A DNA stretch of 64,000 nt from NCBI RefSeq assembly GCF_013376475.1, contig NZ_CP045508.1, forward strand, positions 310,001 to 374,000, written 5' to 3'. The stretch is from Desulfolutivibrio sulfoxidireducens (lineage in GTDB: Bacteria > Desulfobacterota > Desulfovibrionia > Desulfovibrionales > Desulfovibrionaceae). The notes under the pieces were generated by a model. It had not been told where the DNA came from. It made no database searches and saw only the letters and a list, made by a program, of their open reading frames with translations. Both the position numbers and the translations under genes were made by a program. Of this stretch, positions 34,327 to 42,735 are shown piece by piece (the stretch's first letter is position 1; the number at the start of each line of letters is the position of its first letter).

Positions 34327-35355
34327 TTAGTAGGCCTCTTCGTACTCCAGATCGTCCTTGGTCACCGGGTGACGGAAGGTCCGGAAGTTCCATATCTGGT
34401 AGGCAATGACCACCGGCACGAACACCAGGGCCACCCCGAGCATGATGGACAGGGTCAGGGGCGAGGAGGACGAGTTCTCGATAGTCATGCTGTAGGCCGG
34501 GTTGAGGCTTGACGGCAGAAGCGCCGGGAAGATGCCGATGACCCCGAACAAGGCCGTGCCGGCGATGGTGACCGCCGAGGCCCCCCAGGCCGCCCAGCTC
34601 CTGCCCTTGGCCGCGTACAGCTTGGTCAGGACCAGCCCGACCACGGGGACAAGCAGGATGACGAAAAGGACCGGGGAGACGAGATAGTTATTGAAAAGCT
34701 TGGTGTAAAACATGCTCAGGATCAAAAAGAGCACGATCCAGCCGGCCATGATCGGCCACAGCTTCGCGGCCATGGCCATGGCCCGCGTCCGCAGGTCGCC
34801 ATCGGACTTGTTGGCCAGCCACAAGGCCCCGTGGTGGGCGAAAAGCAGGACGAACAGGACGCCACCGGCCAGACCGTAGGGATTGAGCAGGGTCAGCAGA
34901 TTGCCCTGGAAAATATGCTCCTGGTCGATGGGGATGCCCATGAAGATGTTGGCGAAGGCCACTCCCAGAAGCAGGGCCGGGGCGAAGCTGCCGATGAAAA
35001 GACAGGTGTCCCACAGCTTTTTCCATCCTTGGCTCTCCACCTTGCTCCTGAACTCGAAGCACACCCCGCGCACGATCAGCGCGAACAGAAGCAGCATCAA
35101 CGCTGAATACAGCCCCGAGAACATGACCGCATAGGTGCCCGGGAAGGCCGCGAAGGTCACCCCGCCCGCTGTGATAAGCCACACCTCGTTGCCGTCCCAG
35201 AACGGCCCCATGGCGTTGTAGAAGATGCGTTTTTCGGTCTCGTTTTTGGCCAGAAAGGGCAGCAGTGTGCCAAGCCCCAGGTCAAAGCCGTCCAGGACGA
35301 AATACACGGCCCACAACACGCCCCATAACACGAACCAGATGGTACCGAGATCCAT
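34327..35355 (-). CDS. cydB: Cytochrome bd oxidase subunit II
   Basis: 342 residues with eight or nine membrane helices. The N-terminus MDLGTIWFVLWGVLWAVYFVLDGFDLGLG and FWDGNEVWLITAGGVTFAAFP are diagnostic of CydB. It pairs with CydA in the cytoplasmic membrane to reduce O2 to water with quinol, the usual oxygen-defence oxidase of sulfate reducers. ATG 35355 is preceded by AAGGAGAAGG. It follows cydA by 137 bp. No cydX-like small gene is seen between cydB and the terminator. Confidence 0.96.
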   Translation of the reverse strand: MDLGTIWFVLWGVLWAVYFVLDGFDLGLGTLLPFLAKNETEKRIFYNAMGPFWDGNEVWLITAGGVTFAAFPGTYAVMFSGLYSALMLLLFALIVRGVCFEFRSKVESQGWKKLWDTCLFIGSFAPALLLGVAFANIFMGIPIDQEHIFQGNLLTLLNPYGLAGGVLFVLLFAHHGALWLANKSDGDLRTRAMAMAAKLWPIMAGWIVLFLILSMFYTKLFNNYLVSPVLFVILLVPVVGLVLTKLYAAKGRSWAAWGASAVTIAGTALFGVIGIFPALLPSSLNPAYSMTIENSSSSPLTLSIMLGVALVFVPVVIAYQIWNFRTFRHPVTKDDLEYEEAY

Positions 35356-35492
35356 GGCCTTCTCCTTTTGCCTCGGCCGCCCCGCGTATCTTTCGGCGGC
35401 GGCCGCGTACGGCGTCAGTGCGTTGGTTATCGTGGCTCCCGCGTCATCAGTGTCAGTCAAAAACCACGGTGCACGTCGCTTTTCAGGTCCCG

Positions 35493-36791
35493 CTAAGCCG
35501 GACTTTTCCGGGCGTACTTGGACAGCAGGTAGATGTCCAAGGCGGCCAAAAGCAGATACACCACCACGAAGGCCGCCAGGCTTACGGCCACCTGGGAGGT
35601 GGCGATGGGAGAGACCGCGTCCTTGGTGCGCATAAGGCCGTGAACGATCCATGGCTGCCGTCCCACCTCGGCCACGGCCCACCCGGCCTGAAGCGCCAGG
35701 TACGGCACGGGGATGGCGTAGACCATAAGCCGCAGGTAGCCTGGATTGTCGAGCAGGTTCCCGCGCTTGAGAAATCCCCACGCGGCCAGAAGGATCATGA
35801 GCGTGCCAAGCCCGACCATGAGCCGGAAGGACAGGAAGGTCAGGGTCACGGGAGGCCGGTCCTCGGGGGCGAAGTCCTTTAAGCCCTTGACCTCGGCCGC
35901 GGGGTCGCTGAAGGCCAGGATGCTTAAGAGGCTGGGGATGCCGATGGCCTCGACGCTGTTGCGCTCGTTTTTCTCGTCGGGGATGGTCAGCAGGTACATG
36001 GGCACGTTCTTTCCTGTATCCCAGTGCGATTCCATGGCCGCGAGCTTGGCGGGCTGGATCGCGGCCACCTCGTTGCCGTGGCTGTGGCCCTGCACGGCCA
36101 CCAGGATGGAGGCCACAAGGCCGAACGTCGCGCCGATGCGGAAGGACTTGGTGAAAAAGTCGATGTTGTGCTTGCGCAAAAGGTGCCAGGCGGACACGCC
36201 CATGACGAAGAATCCGGCCAGGGCATAGGCCCCGGTGATGGTGTGGAAGTACTGGCTCCAGGCGAACCCGTTGGTGATGACGTCGAAAAAGCTCGAAAGC
36301 TCGGCCCGGCCGTTTCTTATCTCGTAACCCACAGGATTTTGCATGAATCCGTTGGCCAGAATGATCCACAAGGCCGAAAGGCTGGCGGCAAAGGCCACGA
36401 TCCAGATACAGACCGCGTGAAATTTCTTGGACAGCTTGTCCCAGCCGAAGATCCATACCCCGAGGAACGTGGATTCCAGGAAAAAGGCCGCCGTGGCCTC
36501 GATGGCCAAAAGCGACCCGAAGATGTCTCCGACGTAGGCCGAATAGCGCGACCAGTTGGTGCCAAACTGGAATTCCAGGGTGATGCCCGTGACCACGCCC
36601 AGGGCGAAGTTGATCAGGAACAGCTTGCCCCAGAACTTGGCCATCTTTTTGTACGTCTCGTCGCCCGTGCGCACGTACTTGGTCTCCATGTAGGCCACCA
36701 GGATGGAGAGCCCAAGCGTCAGCGGCACAAAGATGAAGTGAATGAACGTGGCAAAGGCGAACTGCAATCGTGAAAGCATCAGGGTGTCCAT
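35493..36791 (-). CDS. cydA: Cytochrome bd oxidase subunit I
   Basis: 432 residues. The quinol-oxidising, heme-bearing subunit, with LSRLQFAFATFIHFIFVPLTLG (heme b595 His), LLAIEATAAFFLESTFLG (proton-channel Glu residues) and LVAVQGHSHGNEVA; the Q loop is the short form, so the protein is shorter than E. coli CydA (522). GRQPWIVHGLMRTKDAVSP matches the conserved post-loop segment. ATG 36791 with AAAGGAGAG just upstream; the frame open further upstream is an artefact over the regulator gene. It begins one base after the Rrf2 stop, so regulator and oxidase are cotranscribed. Confidence 0.97.
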   Translation of the reverse strand: MDTLMLSRLQFAFATFIHFIFVPLTLGLSILVAYMETKYVRTGDETYKKMAKFWGKLFLINFALGVVTGITLEFQFGTNWSRYSAYVGDIFGSLLAIEATAAFFLESTFLGVWIFGWDKLSKKFHAVCIWIVAFAASLSALWIILANGFMQNPVGYEIRNGRAELSSFFDVITNGFAWSQYFHTITGAYALAGFFVMGVSAWHLLRKHNIDFFTKSFRIGATFGLVASILVAVQGHSHGNEVAAIQPAKLAAMESHWDTGKNVPMYLLTIPDEKNERNSVEAIGIPSLLSILAFSDPAAEVKGLKDFAPEDRPPVTLTFLSFRLMVGLGTLMILLAAWGFLKRGNLLDNPGYLRLMVYAIPVPYLALQAGWAVAEVGRQPWIVHGLMRTKDAVSPIATSQVAVSLAAFVVVYLLLAALDIYLLSKYARKSPA

Positions 36792-36792
36792 C

Positions 36793-37269
36793 TTACTCTC
36801 CTTTCCCCTCCAGGGTTTGGCCGCGCCCGGCTGGAAGCGTCCCCGAGAGAGCTTCCACCGCGCGCGACTCCTCTTCCACCAACTCGGCCAGGCTGATCCC
36901 GTCCAGTAAGCCCCGCAACTGCCCGCAGGCCCGCCCCCACACCCGGTGCACCGGGCAGATGGGGCGTCGGTCGCAGAAGTCCGGCCGCAGCAGGCAGTCA
37001 TTCAAAAAAATCACCCCGTCCACGGCCTCAACCACCCGCAAAAGGGATATCTCCCGCGGGTCACCAGTCAGTTCGTAGCCTCCCCTGGAGCCCTGGCGGA
37101 TGGTGATCAGCCCCGCCTTGGCCAGGATCTGGGCCACCTTGCCCAAAAACTGGGCTGGAATGTCCATGGCCTGGGCTATCTCCTTGCGCCCCACCACACC
37201 CCGTCCGGCGTTGAGCGCCAGGTACAGAAGGCAGCGGACGGCGTAGTCTCCTGATCGGGTAACGCGCAT
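36793..37269 (-). CDS. Rrf2-family Fe-S regulator
   Basis: 158 residues. The winged helix occupies about 1-70 (MRVTRSGDYAVRCLLYLAL, FLGKVAQILAKAGLI, GSRGGYELT). Cysteines at 92, 99 and 105 in NDCLLRPDFCDRRPICPVH match the spacing that binds a [2Fe-2S] or [4Fe-4S] cluster in IscR/RsrR/NsrR-type proteins. It therefore should sense oxygen, NO or redox state. As the first gene of the operon with cydA and cydB it most likely controls them and itself. ATG 37269. The signal sensed cannot be decided from the sequence. Confidence 0.92.
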   Translation of the reverse strand: MRVTRSGDYAVRCLLYLALNAGRGVVGRKEIAQAMDIPAQFLGKVAQILAKAGLITIRQGSRGGYELTGDPREISLLRVVEAVDGVIFLNDCLLRPDFCDRRPICPVHRVWGRACGQLRGLLDGISLAELVEEESRAVEALSGTLPAGRGQTLEGKGE

Positions 37270-37420
37270 TTCACATCCCTTGTAACGTTTTCCGCCACGA
37301 GTTCACGGAGTATTTTCGTCTTTCGCCGAGAATTTCCCCAGCCCGCCACAGGCCCCTGGCCACTTCATCCCCGGTTCGGCCATCCGGTCCGGTCAGGGCC
37401 ATCCTGAGATAAAAAACGGA

Positions 37421-37447
37421 TATATCGGACTCGATTTGTCCTATATG
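37421..37447. promoter_or_regulatory. Imperfect inverted repeat between rrf2-cyd and the flavoenzyme gene
   Basis: TATATCGGAC-N7-GTCCTATATG, an inverted repeat with a one-base offset. It lies about 150 bp upstream of the Rrf2 gene and 186 bp upstream of the divergent flavoenzyme gene. It is a candidate Rrf2 operator by position and symmetry only. Confidence 0.3.
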
Positions 37448-37632
37448 GAAATCCCAGGACCCTGTCAACGGCTTTCGTGAAAAATGTATCGTGTTCCAGG
37501 CCATTGCGCCCGGCGTCGCCTTTGGGTATGCCAAAGGTGGATTGTCGACCCGGCCGCGTGGTGTCGCCGGACGGTCCATCCGCCGGATTCGGACCCGGCG
37601 CCACCCCCAGTCTTGTTCCAATAGGACGCGAC

Positions 37633-38766
37633 ATGAACGCCATGAACTTCAATTTTCTGTGCGGTGACCCGCCGCCGGCCTCGCCCCGCAACGTGGCCAT
37701 CATCGGGGCCGGGCCGTCGGGCCTGGCCGCCGCCGGCTACCTGTCCTGCCTGGGGTATCAGGTGGAGATCTACGACAAGCTGCCCAAGGCCGGGGGCCTC
37801 ATGCTCTTCGGCATCCCCGGGCATCGCATCCCGAAGGAGCGGGTCGAGGCCGGGGTCAGGCGCATGTCCAAGAAATACGGGGTGATTTTTCACGCCCGGA
37901 CCAAGATATGCTGCAGCGCCCCCCTGCACGAGGAGGAGGGCGACCATTTTTGTTCCGACATGCGCGGCCTCGGCGATCTGGTCAAAAAACACGACGCCAT
38001 CATCATCTGCACCGGGTCCTGGCGTTCGCGCCGACTGGGCATCCCCGGGGAGAACCTGCCCGGGGTCATGGCCGGGCTGGAATTCCTCTTCCCCATCCGG
38101 GCCGTCGGATACGCCGGGCCGCACATCCAGGCCCCGGACGTGGCCGGAAAGACCGTGGTGGTCATCGGCGCGGGGCATTCGGCCGTGGACGTGGTCCATA
38201 GCGCCATCTTCCTGGGCGCGGCCAAGGTTCACCTGCTGTACAGGCGCACCAGAAACGAGGCCCCCTGCGGCTCCTACGAGATCGACAAGCTCGTTGAGAT
38301 CGGTGCGCTGTGGCACGAATCCGTCACCCCTCTGCGCTTTTTAGGGGAAGACCGGGTCACGGGAGTGGAGCTGACCGAGAAAAGGCTCGGGGATCCGGGG
38401 CCGGACGGGAAACGGTGCGCCCTGCCCGGCAGCGAGACCGTGACCACCCTTGAGGCCGACCTGGCGGTCACGGCCATCGGCGAGACGGCCACGCCGCCCT
38501 TCGCCAAGGAGCTTGGGCTTGAGAACGTGCGCAAGGGCGAGGTGCGTTGGCTGCACATGACGGACATCGAAAACGTGTTCGTGGCCGGCGACGCCTTGAC
38601 CGGCCCATCGAAGATCGGCAAGGCCGTGTACAGCGGCCTGCGCGCGGCCCGTTCCCTGGGCAACTGGCTGGATTTGAAGGACCAGGACCGCCTGTCCGAC
38701 TATCCCTACGACGACCTCGTGGCCCGGGATGCCGAACGCTTCCCCGGCGGCCGCCTGCACCGGTAA
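37633..38766 (+). CDS. FAD-dependent NAD(P)H oxidoreductase (GltB small subunit-like)
   Basis: 377 residues of the glutamate-synthase small-subunit/AegA-like flavoprotein family. FAD site NVAIIGAGPSGLAAAGYLSCLG with PKAGGLMLFGIPGHRIPKE, NAD(P) site VVVIGAGHSAVDVVHSAI, and the second FAD contact NVFVAGDALTGPSKIGKAVYSG. It should pass electrons between NAD(P)H and a partner iron-sulfur protein, here the ferredoxin-type gene 6 bp downstream. The pair resembles the AorC/AorA-type helpers of aldehyde:ferredoxin oxidoreductases, but no catalytic tungsten subunit is present nearby. ATG 37633 is preferred; the frame upstream is not conserved. Confidence 0.86.
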   Translation: MNAMNFNFLCGDPPPASPRNVAIIGAGPSGLAAAGYLSCLGYQVEIYDKLPKAGGLMLFGIPGHRIPKERVEAGVRRMSKKYGVIFHARTKICCSAPLHEEEGDHFCSDMRGLGDLVKKHDAIIICTGSWRSRRLGIPGENLPGVMAGLEFLFPIRAVGYAGPHIQAPDVAGKTVVVIGAGHSAVDVVHSAIFLGAAKVHLLYRRTRNEAPCGSYEIDKLVEIGALWHESVTPLRFLGEDRVTGVELTEKRLGDPGPDGKRCALPGSETVTTLEADLAVTAIGETATPPFAKELGLENVRKGEVRWLHMTDIENVFVAGDALTGPSKIGKAVYSGLRAARSLGNWLDLKDQDRLSDYPYDDLVARDAERFPGGRLHR

Positions 38767-38772
38767 AACGAC

Positions 38773-39270
38773 ATGTTAAGCAAGCAAAAAGTCCTGTACA
38801 TCGACTATTCCACCTGCATCGGATGCGAGACCTGCGAATACGTGTGCCGGTTCGTGCACGACACCCCGCGCATCCACATGATGCGCACGGCCTCCGGGGT
38901 CATGGCCCCGCTGTACTGCCGCCACTGCGAGCAACCCAACTGCGCCAAGGTGTGCAAGCGCGGGGCCATCGTGCGGGACAAGGACGGGGCCATGATCCTG
39001 CAGCCGCAGTTATGCCGGGGCTGCGAGACGCGGCAGTGCCTTTTGGCCTGCCCCTATGCGGCCATGTTCGAGACGGATACCGGGGTGATGCTGTCCAAGT
39101 GCGACCTGTGCGCCGGGCGGCGGCAGATCGGGCTTTTGCCGGCCTGCATGGAGATGTGTCCGTGCGGGGCCATCCACTTCGTGGCCCGGGAGGACATCGC
39201 CAGGCTCGAGACGCCCAAAGCCCTTGAGGCCTACGAGCGGGTCATGGGACACCTGCGGCCAGGAAAATAA
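38773..39270 (+). CDS. Four-cluster 4Fe-4S electron-transfer protein
   Basis: 165 residues of the HycB/DmsB-like ferredoxin family. Cys motifs: CIGCETCEYVCRF, YCRHCEQPNCAKVCKRGAI, CRGCETRQCLLACPYAAM and CDLCAGRRQIGLLPACMEMCP, enough for four [4Fe-4S] clusters. No signal peptide or membrane segment, so cytoplasmic. It follows the flavoenzyme by 6 bp and the two probably form an electron-transfer complex. ATG 38773. The partner redox enzyme is not in the window. Confidence 0.9.
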   Translation: MLSKQKVLYIDYSTCIGCETCEYVCRFVHDTPRIHMMRTASGVMAPLYCRHCEQPNCAKVCKRGAIVRDKDGAMILQPQLCRGCETRQCLLACPYAAMFETDTGVMLSKCDLCAGRRQIGLLPACMEMCPCGAIHFVAREDIARLETPKALEAYERVMGHLRPGK

Positions 39271-39271
39271 G

Positions 39272-39306
39272 ACGCGCGGCCGGCCGTACAGACCGTGGCC
39301 GCGCGT
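39272..39306. terminator. Strong hairpin after the ferredoxin gene
   Basis: ACGCGCGGCC (39272-39281) pairs with GGCCGCGCGT (39297-39306). No T-tract follows on either strand, so it may be a weak terminator or an RNA-stabilising hairpin. The rest of 39307-39482 shows no gene. Confidence 0.4.
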
Positions 39307-39482
39307 GATACCCGTTCCCGCGGACCTTGGCCTCAGGCCTTTGCGTCCGAGTGTCCCGGCCGTACGGGCAATCCGCCTCCCCGCGCCACGTCGCCCTGGG
39401 CACTGGCCAGGATTTCCCGGCCGACAAGGGCATGAGGCGACGCATCCGCCCCGTAGGCGCCCTGGCCGGACCGGGAATCGCC

Positions 39483-40526
39483 TTAGTCGAACATGTCCCA
39501 ACTGACGGGCGTGCCTTTCTTGACCGGCCTGGAGACCTTTTTGCCGATCAGGATGTCGTAGTATTTCGGCGGCAGGCCGTGCCCTGGGCGCACGCGCCGC
39601 AGGTTGCGCGGGGTCAGCGCGTCGCCGGCCTGAAGGTCCTCCCCGACATACAGGGAGCGCCGCCGGGTGACGGACCTGACTTCCGCCGTGGTCGGGCCAT
39701 AGGATATCCCGCCCAGGGCCAGCCAGGCCCTTTCCGATTCCACCGCCAGGCTGGCCAGCTCCGCGGGCTCCAGGGAAAAGGTCGAATCCACGCCGCCATC
39801 GGCGCGCGACAGGGTGAAATGCTTTTCAATGATGGTCGCCCCGCAGGCGATGGCCGCGATGGACGCCCCGATGCCCATGGTGTGGTCGGACAACCCGACT
39901 TCGCATTGGAACAGGTCGCGCATGTGGGTGATGGTGCGCAGATTGGTGTTTTCGGGAGAGCAGGGATAGGTGCTGGTGCATTTGAGAAGCGCCAGATCAC
40001 GGCAGCCGGCCGCCCTGGCGGTCTCCACGGCCTCGGCGATCTCCCGGACGGTGGCCATGCCGGTTGAGATGATAAGCGGTTTTCCGGTTGCGGCGGCCTT
40101 GCGCACAAGCGGCAGATCGACGCATTCGAACGAGGCGATCTTGTAGCATGGCGCGTCCAGGGTCGTAAGGAAATCCACCGCGCTTTCATCGAACGGCGAA
40201 CTGAAGCACATCAGTCCATGGGACCTGGCCCGCTCCATGATCGGCGCGTGCCATTCCCACGGGGTGTACGCCTGCTGGTAGAGGGCATGCATGGATTGCC
40301 CTTTCCAGAGCGAATTCGGATCACTAATGAAAAATTCCCCATCCGTCAGATCCAGGGTCATGGTTTCCGCGGTGTAAGTCTGGAGCTTCACCGCATGGGC
40401 CCCGGCCCGGGCCGCCGCGTCCACTATCGCCAAGGCCCTGTCCAAAGACTGATTGTGGTTTCCGGACATCTCCGCGATGAGAAACGGTGTGTGCGCGAGA
40501 TCTATTTCCCGATCCTGTATTTTCAT
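39483..40526 (-). CDS. pseI: Pseudaminic acid synthase
   Basis: 347 residues of the NeuB/PseI family. Residues 1-270 form the TIM barrel: FLIAEMSGNHNQSLDRALAIV, AVKLQTYTAETMTLD, MCFSSPFDESAVDFL, YKIASFE, ALLKCTSTYPCSPENTNL, GLSDHTMG and ATIIEKHFTLSR. The C-terminal SAF domain (about 285-347) has RRSLYVGEDLQAGDALT and RPGHGLPP. It condenses the 2,4-diacetamido sugar with phosphoenolpyruvate. ATG 40526 begins the conserved part; GTG 40541 is possible. Last gene of the minus-strand half of the pathway, 16 kb from pseBC. Confidence 0.95.
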   Translation of the reverse strand: MKIQDREIDLAHTPFLIAEMSGNHNQSLDRALAIVDAAARAGAHAVKLQTYTAETMTLDLTDGEFFISDPNSLWKGQSMHALYQQAYTPWEWHAPIMERARSHGLMCFSSPFDESAVDFLTTLDAPCYKIASFECVDLPLVRKAAATGKPLIISTGMATVREIAEAVETARAAGCRDLALLKCTSTYPCSPENTNLRTITHMRDLFQCEVGLSDHTMGIGASIAAIACGATIIEKHFTLSRADGGVDSTFSLEPAELASLAVESERAWLALGGISYGPTTAEVRSVTRRRSLYVGEDLQAGDALTPRNLRRVRPGHGLPPKYYDILIGKKVSRPVKKGTPVSWDMFD

Positions 40527-40606
40527 GGTCGTCGTGCCCACGCTTTATTTAGAGGTATCAAATGCGTCCACATGGATGCAACACTCAAGAAGCCATATAC
40601 GACGGA

Positions 40607-41509
40607 TTATAAGCCATCATCCACGTCACGCATGTCCCGCAACGCCTCTGTCAGCGTCCATTGCGGTTGCCAGTTCATATCACGAAGGGCCTTGTGGCAA
40701 TCCATGACATAGCGAGTCTGGTCTTCATTCTCAACGTGTTTGTGTTCCACGTTGACCTTGCCGTCGAGAAACGCCGTGCTCACGGCGGTGGCGAGCTCAC
40801 AGACGCTATAGCCTCGGGAACTGCCGATATTGTAGGCGCCCGAGGCCGCTTCGGATACGAGGGCCGCCTCGAAGGCGGACAGGACATCCTCAAGGTAGAT
40901 GAAATCGCGCACCGCCAAGCCTTGTCCAAAGACGGTCACCTTGCCGGCCGTGCGCGCCTGCTCGATAAACCGGAACACGACGCCGCGCTTTTTGGGATCA
41001 GGCCCGAAAATCTGTCCGAGCCGCAGCGAAACGCTTGTCCAGTTGTATTTCCGGGCATAGATGCGCAAAAGATCCTCGCCAACCCTCTTGCTCAAGCCGT
41101 ACATGGTGTCCGGCTCATGCGGGCAGGTTTCCGTGCACACGTCCGGGCACCAACCCGGATAGACCAGCCTGGACGAGGCAAAAACGAGCCGGGGCACACC
41201 GGATTCCGACACGATTCGGGCAATATCCTCCGTCAGGACGATATTTGAGGGGATATAGGCCTGAAGCGGTTCGGAAAGGCTTGCCACTTGCCGCGCGGCA
41301 AGATGGACAACGGCATCGGAACCGGAGATATGGCGCGCAAGAGAGGCCTGCGTCGAATCAATGCCATTCCCGGTCTGGATGTCGATGGCGCGGTAGGTAT
41401 CTTCCTTGTCGCACCGCGTCAGTCCGATAACGGCGTGGCCGCTCTTGGTCAGACGCCTCGCGAGATGCATGCCGATAAAGCCCCGCGCGCCGGTGATGAC
41501 AATTTTCAT
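40607..41509 (-). CDS. NAD-dependent epimerase/dehydratase
   Basis: 300 residues of the extended SDR family. KIVITGARGFIGMHLARRL binds NAD(P); VFASSRLVYPG and YGLSKRVGED supply the catalytic Ser and YxxxK; GQGLAVRDFIYLEDVLSAFEAAL and GAYNIGSSRGYSV are typical of nucleotide-sugar epimerases. Substrate unknown. It sits between pseI and the ATP-grasp gene with short gaps, so it belongs to the same transcript and may make another sugar of the same glycan. ATG 41509. Confidence 0.87.
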   Translation of the reverse strand: MKIVITGARGFIGMHLARRLTKSGHAVIGLTRCDKEDTYRAIDIQTGNGIDSTQASLARHISGSDAVVHLAARQVASLSEPLQAYIPSNIVLTEDIARIVSESGVPRLVFASSRLVYPGWCPDVCTETCPHEPDTMYGLSKRVGEDLLRIYARKYNWTSVSLRLGQIFGPDPKKRGVVFRFIEQARTAGKVTVFGQGLAVRDFIYLEDVLSAFEAALVSEAASGAYNIGSSRGYSVCELATAVSTAFLDGKVNVEHKHVENEDQTRYVMDCHKALRDMNWQPQWTLTEALRDMRDVDDGL

Positions 41510-41527
41510 AACGTATTCCTGGAAGAA

Positions 41528-42649
41528 TTATCCTTTCAAGATGTAGTACCCGACCTTCTCAATGATCCCGTTCGTGGGACGCACCTTTTGCCCGTCGGTG
41601 TACAAAAAGTGCTGATAGACGCAGTTCGCGTCCGCCGGCAGGGCGTGTAGGCTTTTTTGAAACGTCTCTCCGGTTTTCTGCAGGAAGAACCACAGCGAAT
41701 AGGGAGTGGTGGGTTCAGGAACATCCGCATACTGCCAGGGCAGGCCCAGAAGGCGGTTAAAGCACGCGGCGATGAGGTTGACGCCGGTATAATATTCGAC
41801 AACCCGCCACATGTGGCATCCGTCGAGACGCGGCGCGATTTCAATGATTTTCGGACCATGCTCCTTGCTCAACTTCATCTGGAAGTACAGCGGACCGTTG
41901 GCGACCTTCAGGTGGCTGACGCAGGATTCCACGAGGTCTCGCACCCGCGGCAGCATGTCTTTGGACGTGAAGTGCGAGGGAAGGACATGCCCAGTGGGAA
42001 CGCCCACAGCGGGACCCTCCCACGTGTGCCGATCAGAGGGCTGAAAGAAGACGAGCTTGGAATCGACGACAAAGGCGTGGACCGAAATTTCCGGACCGTC
42101 GATGAGCTCCTCGATGATGGCCTCACTGGTCTTGGAGGCGGCAAAGCTTTGCGGAACGAGCCGCGCAGCCTCTTCCACCGATTCAACAATGAATATGCCG
42201 CGCTGCCCCTGGCTGTCGGCTGGTTTCAAAATAGCCGGAAACGTGTGGAATTTGTACAAATCCTCGACCGTCCGTAATTTCTGAAAGCTGGTGGTGCTGA
42301 TGTTGTGATCATTGAGAAATTGTCGCGTTAACACCTTCCTGTGCAAAATACTTGTCGTCTCAGAATTATGAAAGCATGGCAGGCCAAGAGTTTCGCTCAC
42401 CCTGGCCACCGTGGGCATGGCGATGTCGGACCCGACGGAATACACCACGTCGGCCTTGATGTCTCTCGCAAGCTCTGTAACTTTTTCAATGTTTAATATA
42501 TCCACGAGATAAAAATGATCCGCAGTGGCCACCCCAGGACCCTCCTGGACATGGCCGCACGCGGAGACAAGCCAGCCGTTGTCCTTCAACCATTCCATGG
42601 CCTCGGCCTGACCGGCCAAAGTCCCAAGTATTAATGCATGCTTTTTCAT
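41528..42649 (-). CDS. ATP-grasp enzyme
   Basis: 373 residues. The N-terminal domain has LILGTLAGQAEAMEWLKDNGW and a Rossmann-like pattern; the ATP-grasp core shows FPAILKPADSQGQRGIFIVES (ATP-binding Lys and glycine loop), AIIEELIDGPEISVHAFV and KIIEIAPRLDGCHMW (metal-binding region, in place of the usual E.N.R). Such ligases join a carboxylate to an amine or thiol. In nonulosonate clusters they may attach an amino acid or other acyl group to the sugar. ATG 42649 is chosen because MKKHALILGTLAG starts the fold. Confidence 0.83.
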   Translation of the reverse strand: MKKHALILGTLAGQAEAMEWLKDNGWLVSACGHVQEGPGVATADHFYLVDILNIEKVTELARDIKADVVYSVGSDIAMPTVARVSETLGLPCFHNSETTSILHRKVLTRQFLNDHNISTTSFQKLRTVEDLYKFHTFPAILKPADSQGQRGIFIVESVEEAARLVPQSFAASKTSEAIIEELIDGPEISVHAFVVDSKLVFFQPSDRHTWEGPAVGVPTGHVLPSHFTSKDMLPRVRDLVESCVSHLKVANGPLYFQMKLSKEHGPKIIEIAPRLDGCHMWRVVEYYTGVNLIAACFNRLLGLPWQYADVPEPTTPYSLWFFLQKTGETFQKSLHALPADANCVYQHFLYTDGQKVRPTNGIIEKVGYYILKG

Positions 42650-42735
42650 ACTATTCCCTTTTTTGAGATTGCTCTTCAAGCAAGCGGGCTGGGTACTGGG
42701 TCATTCGTAAGGTAAATCTCCTGACCCGACAATCA

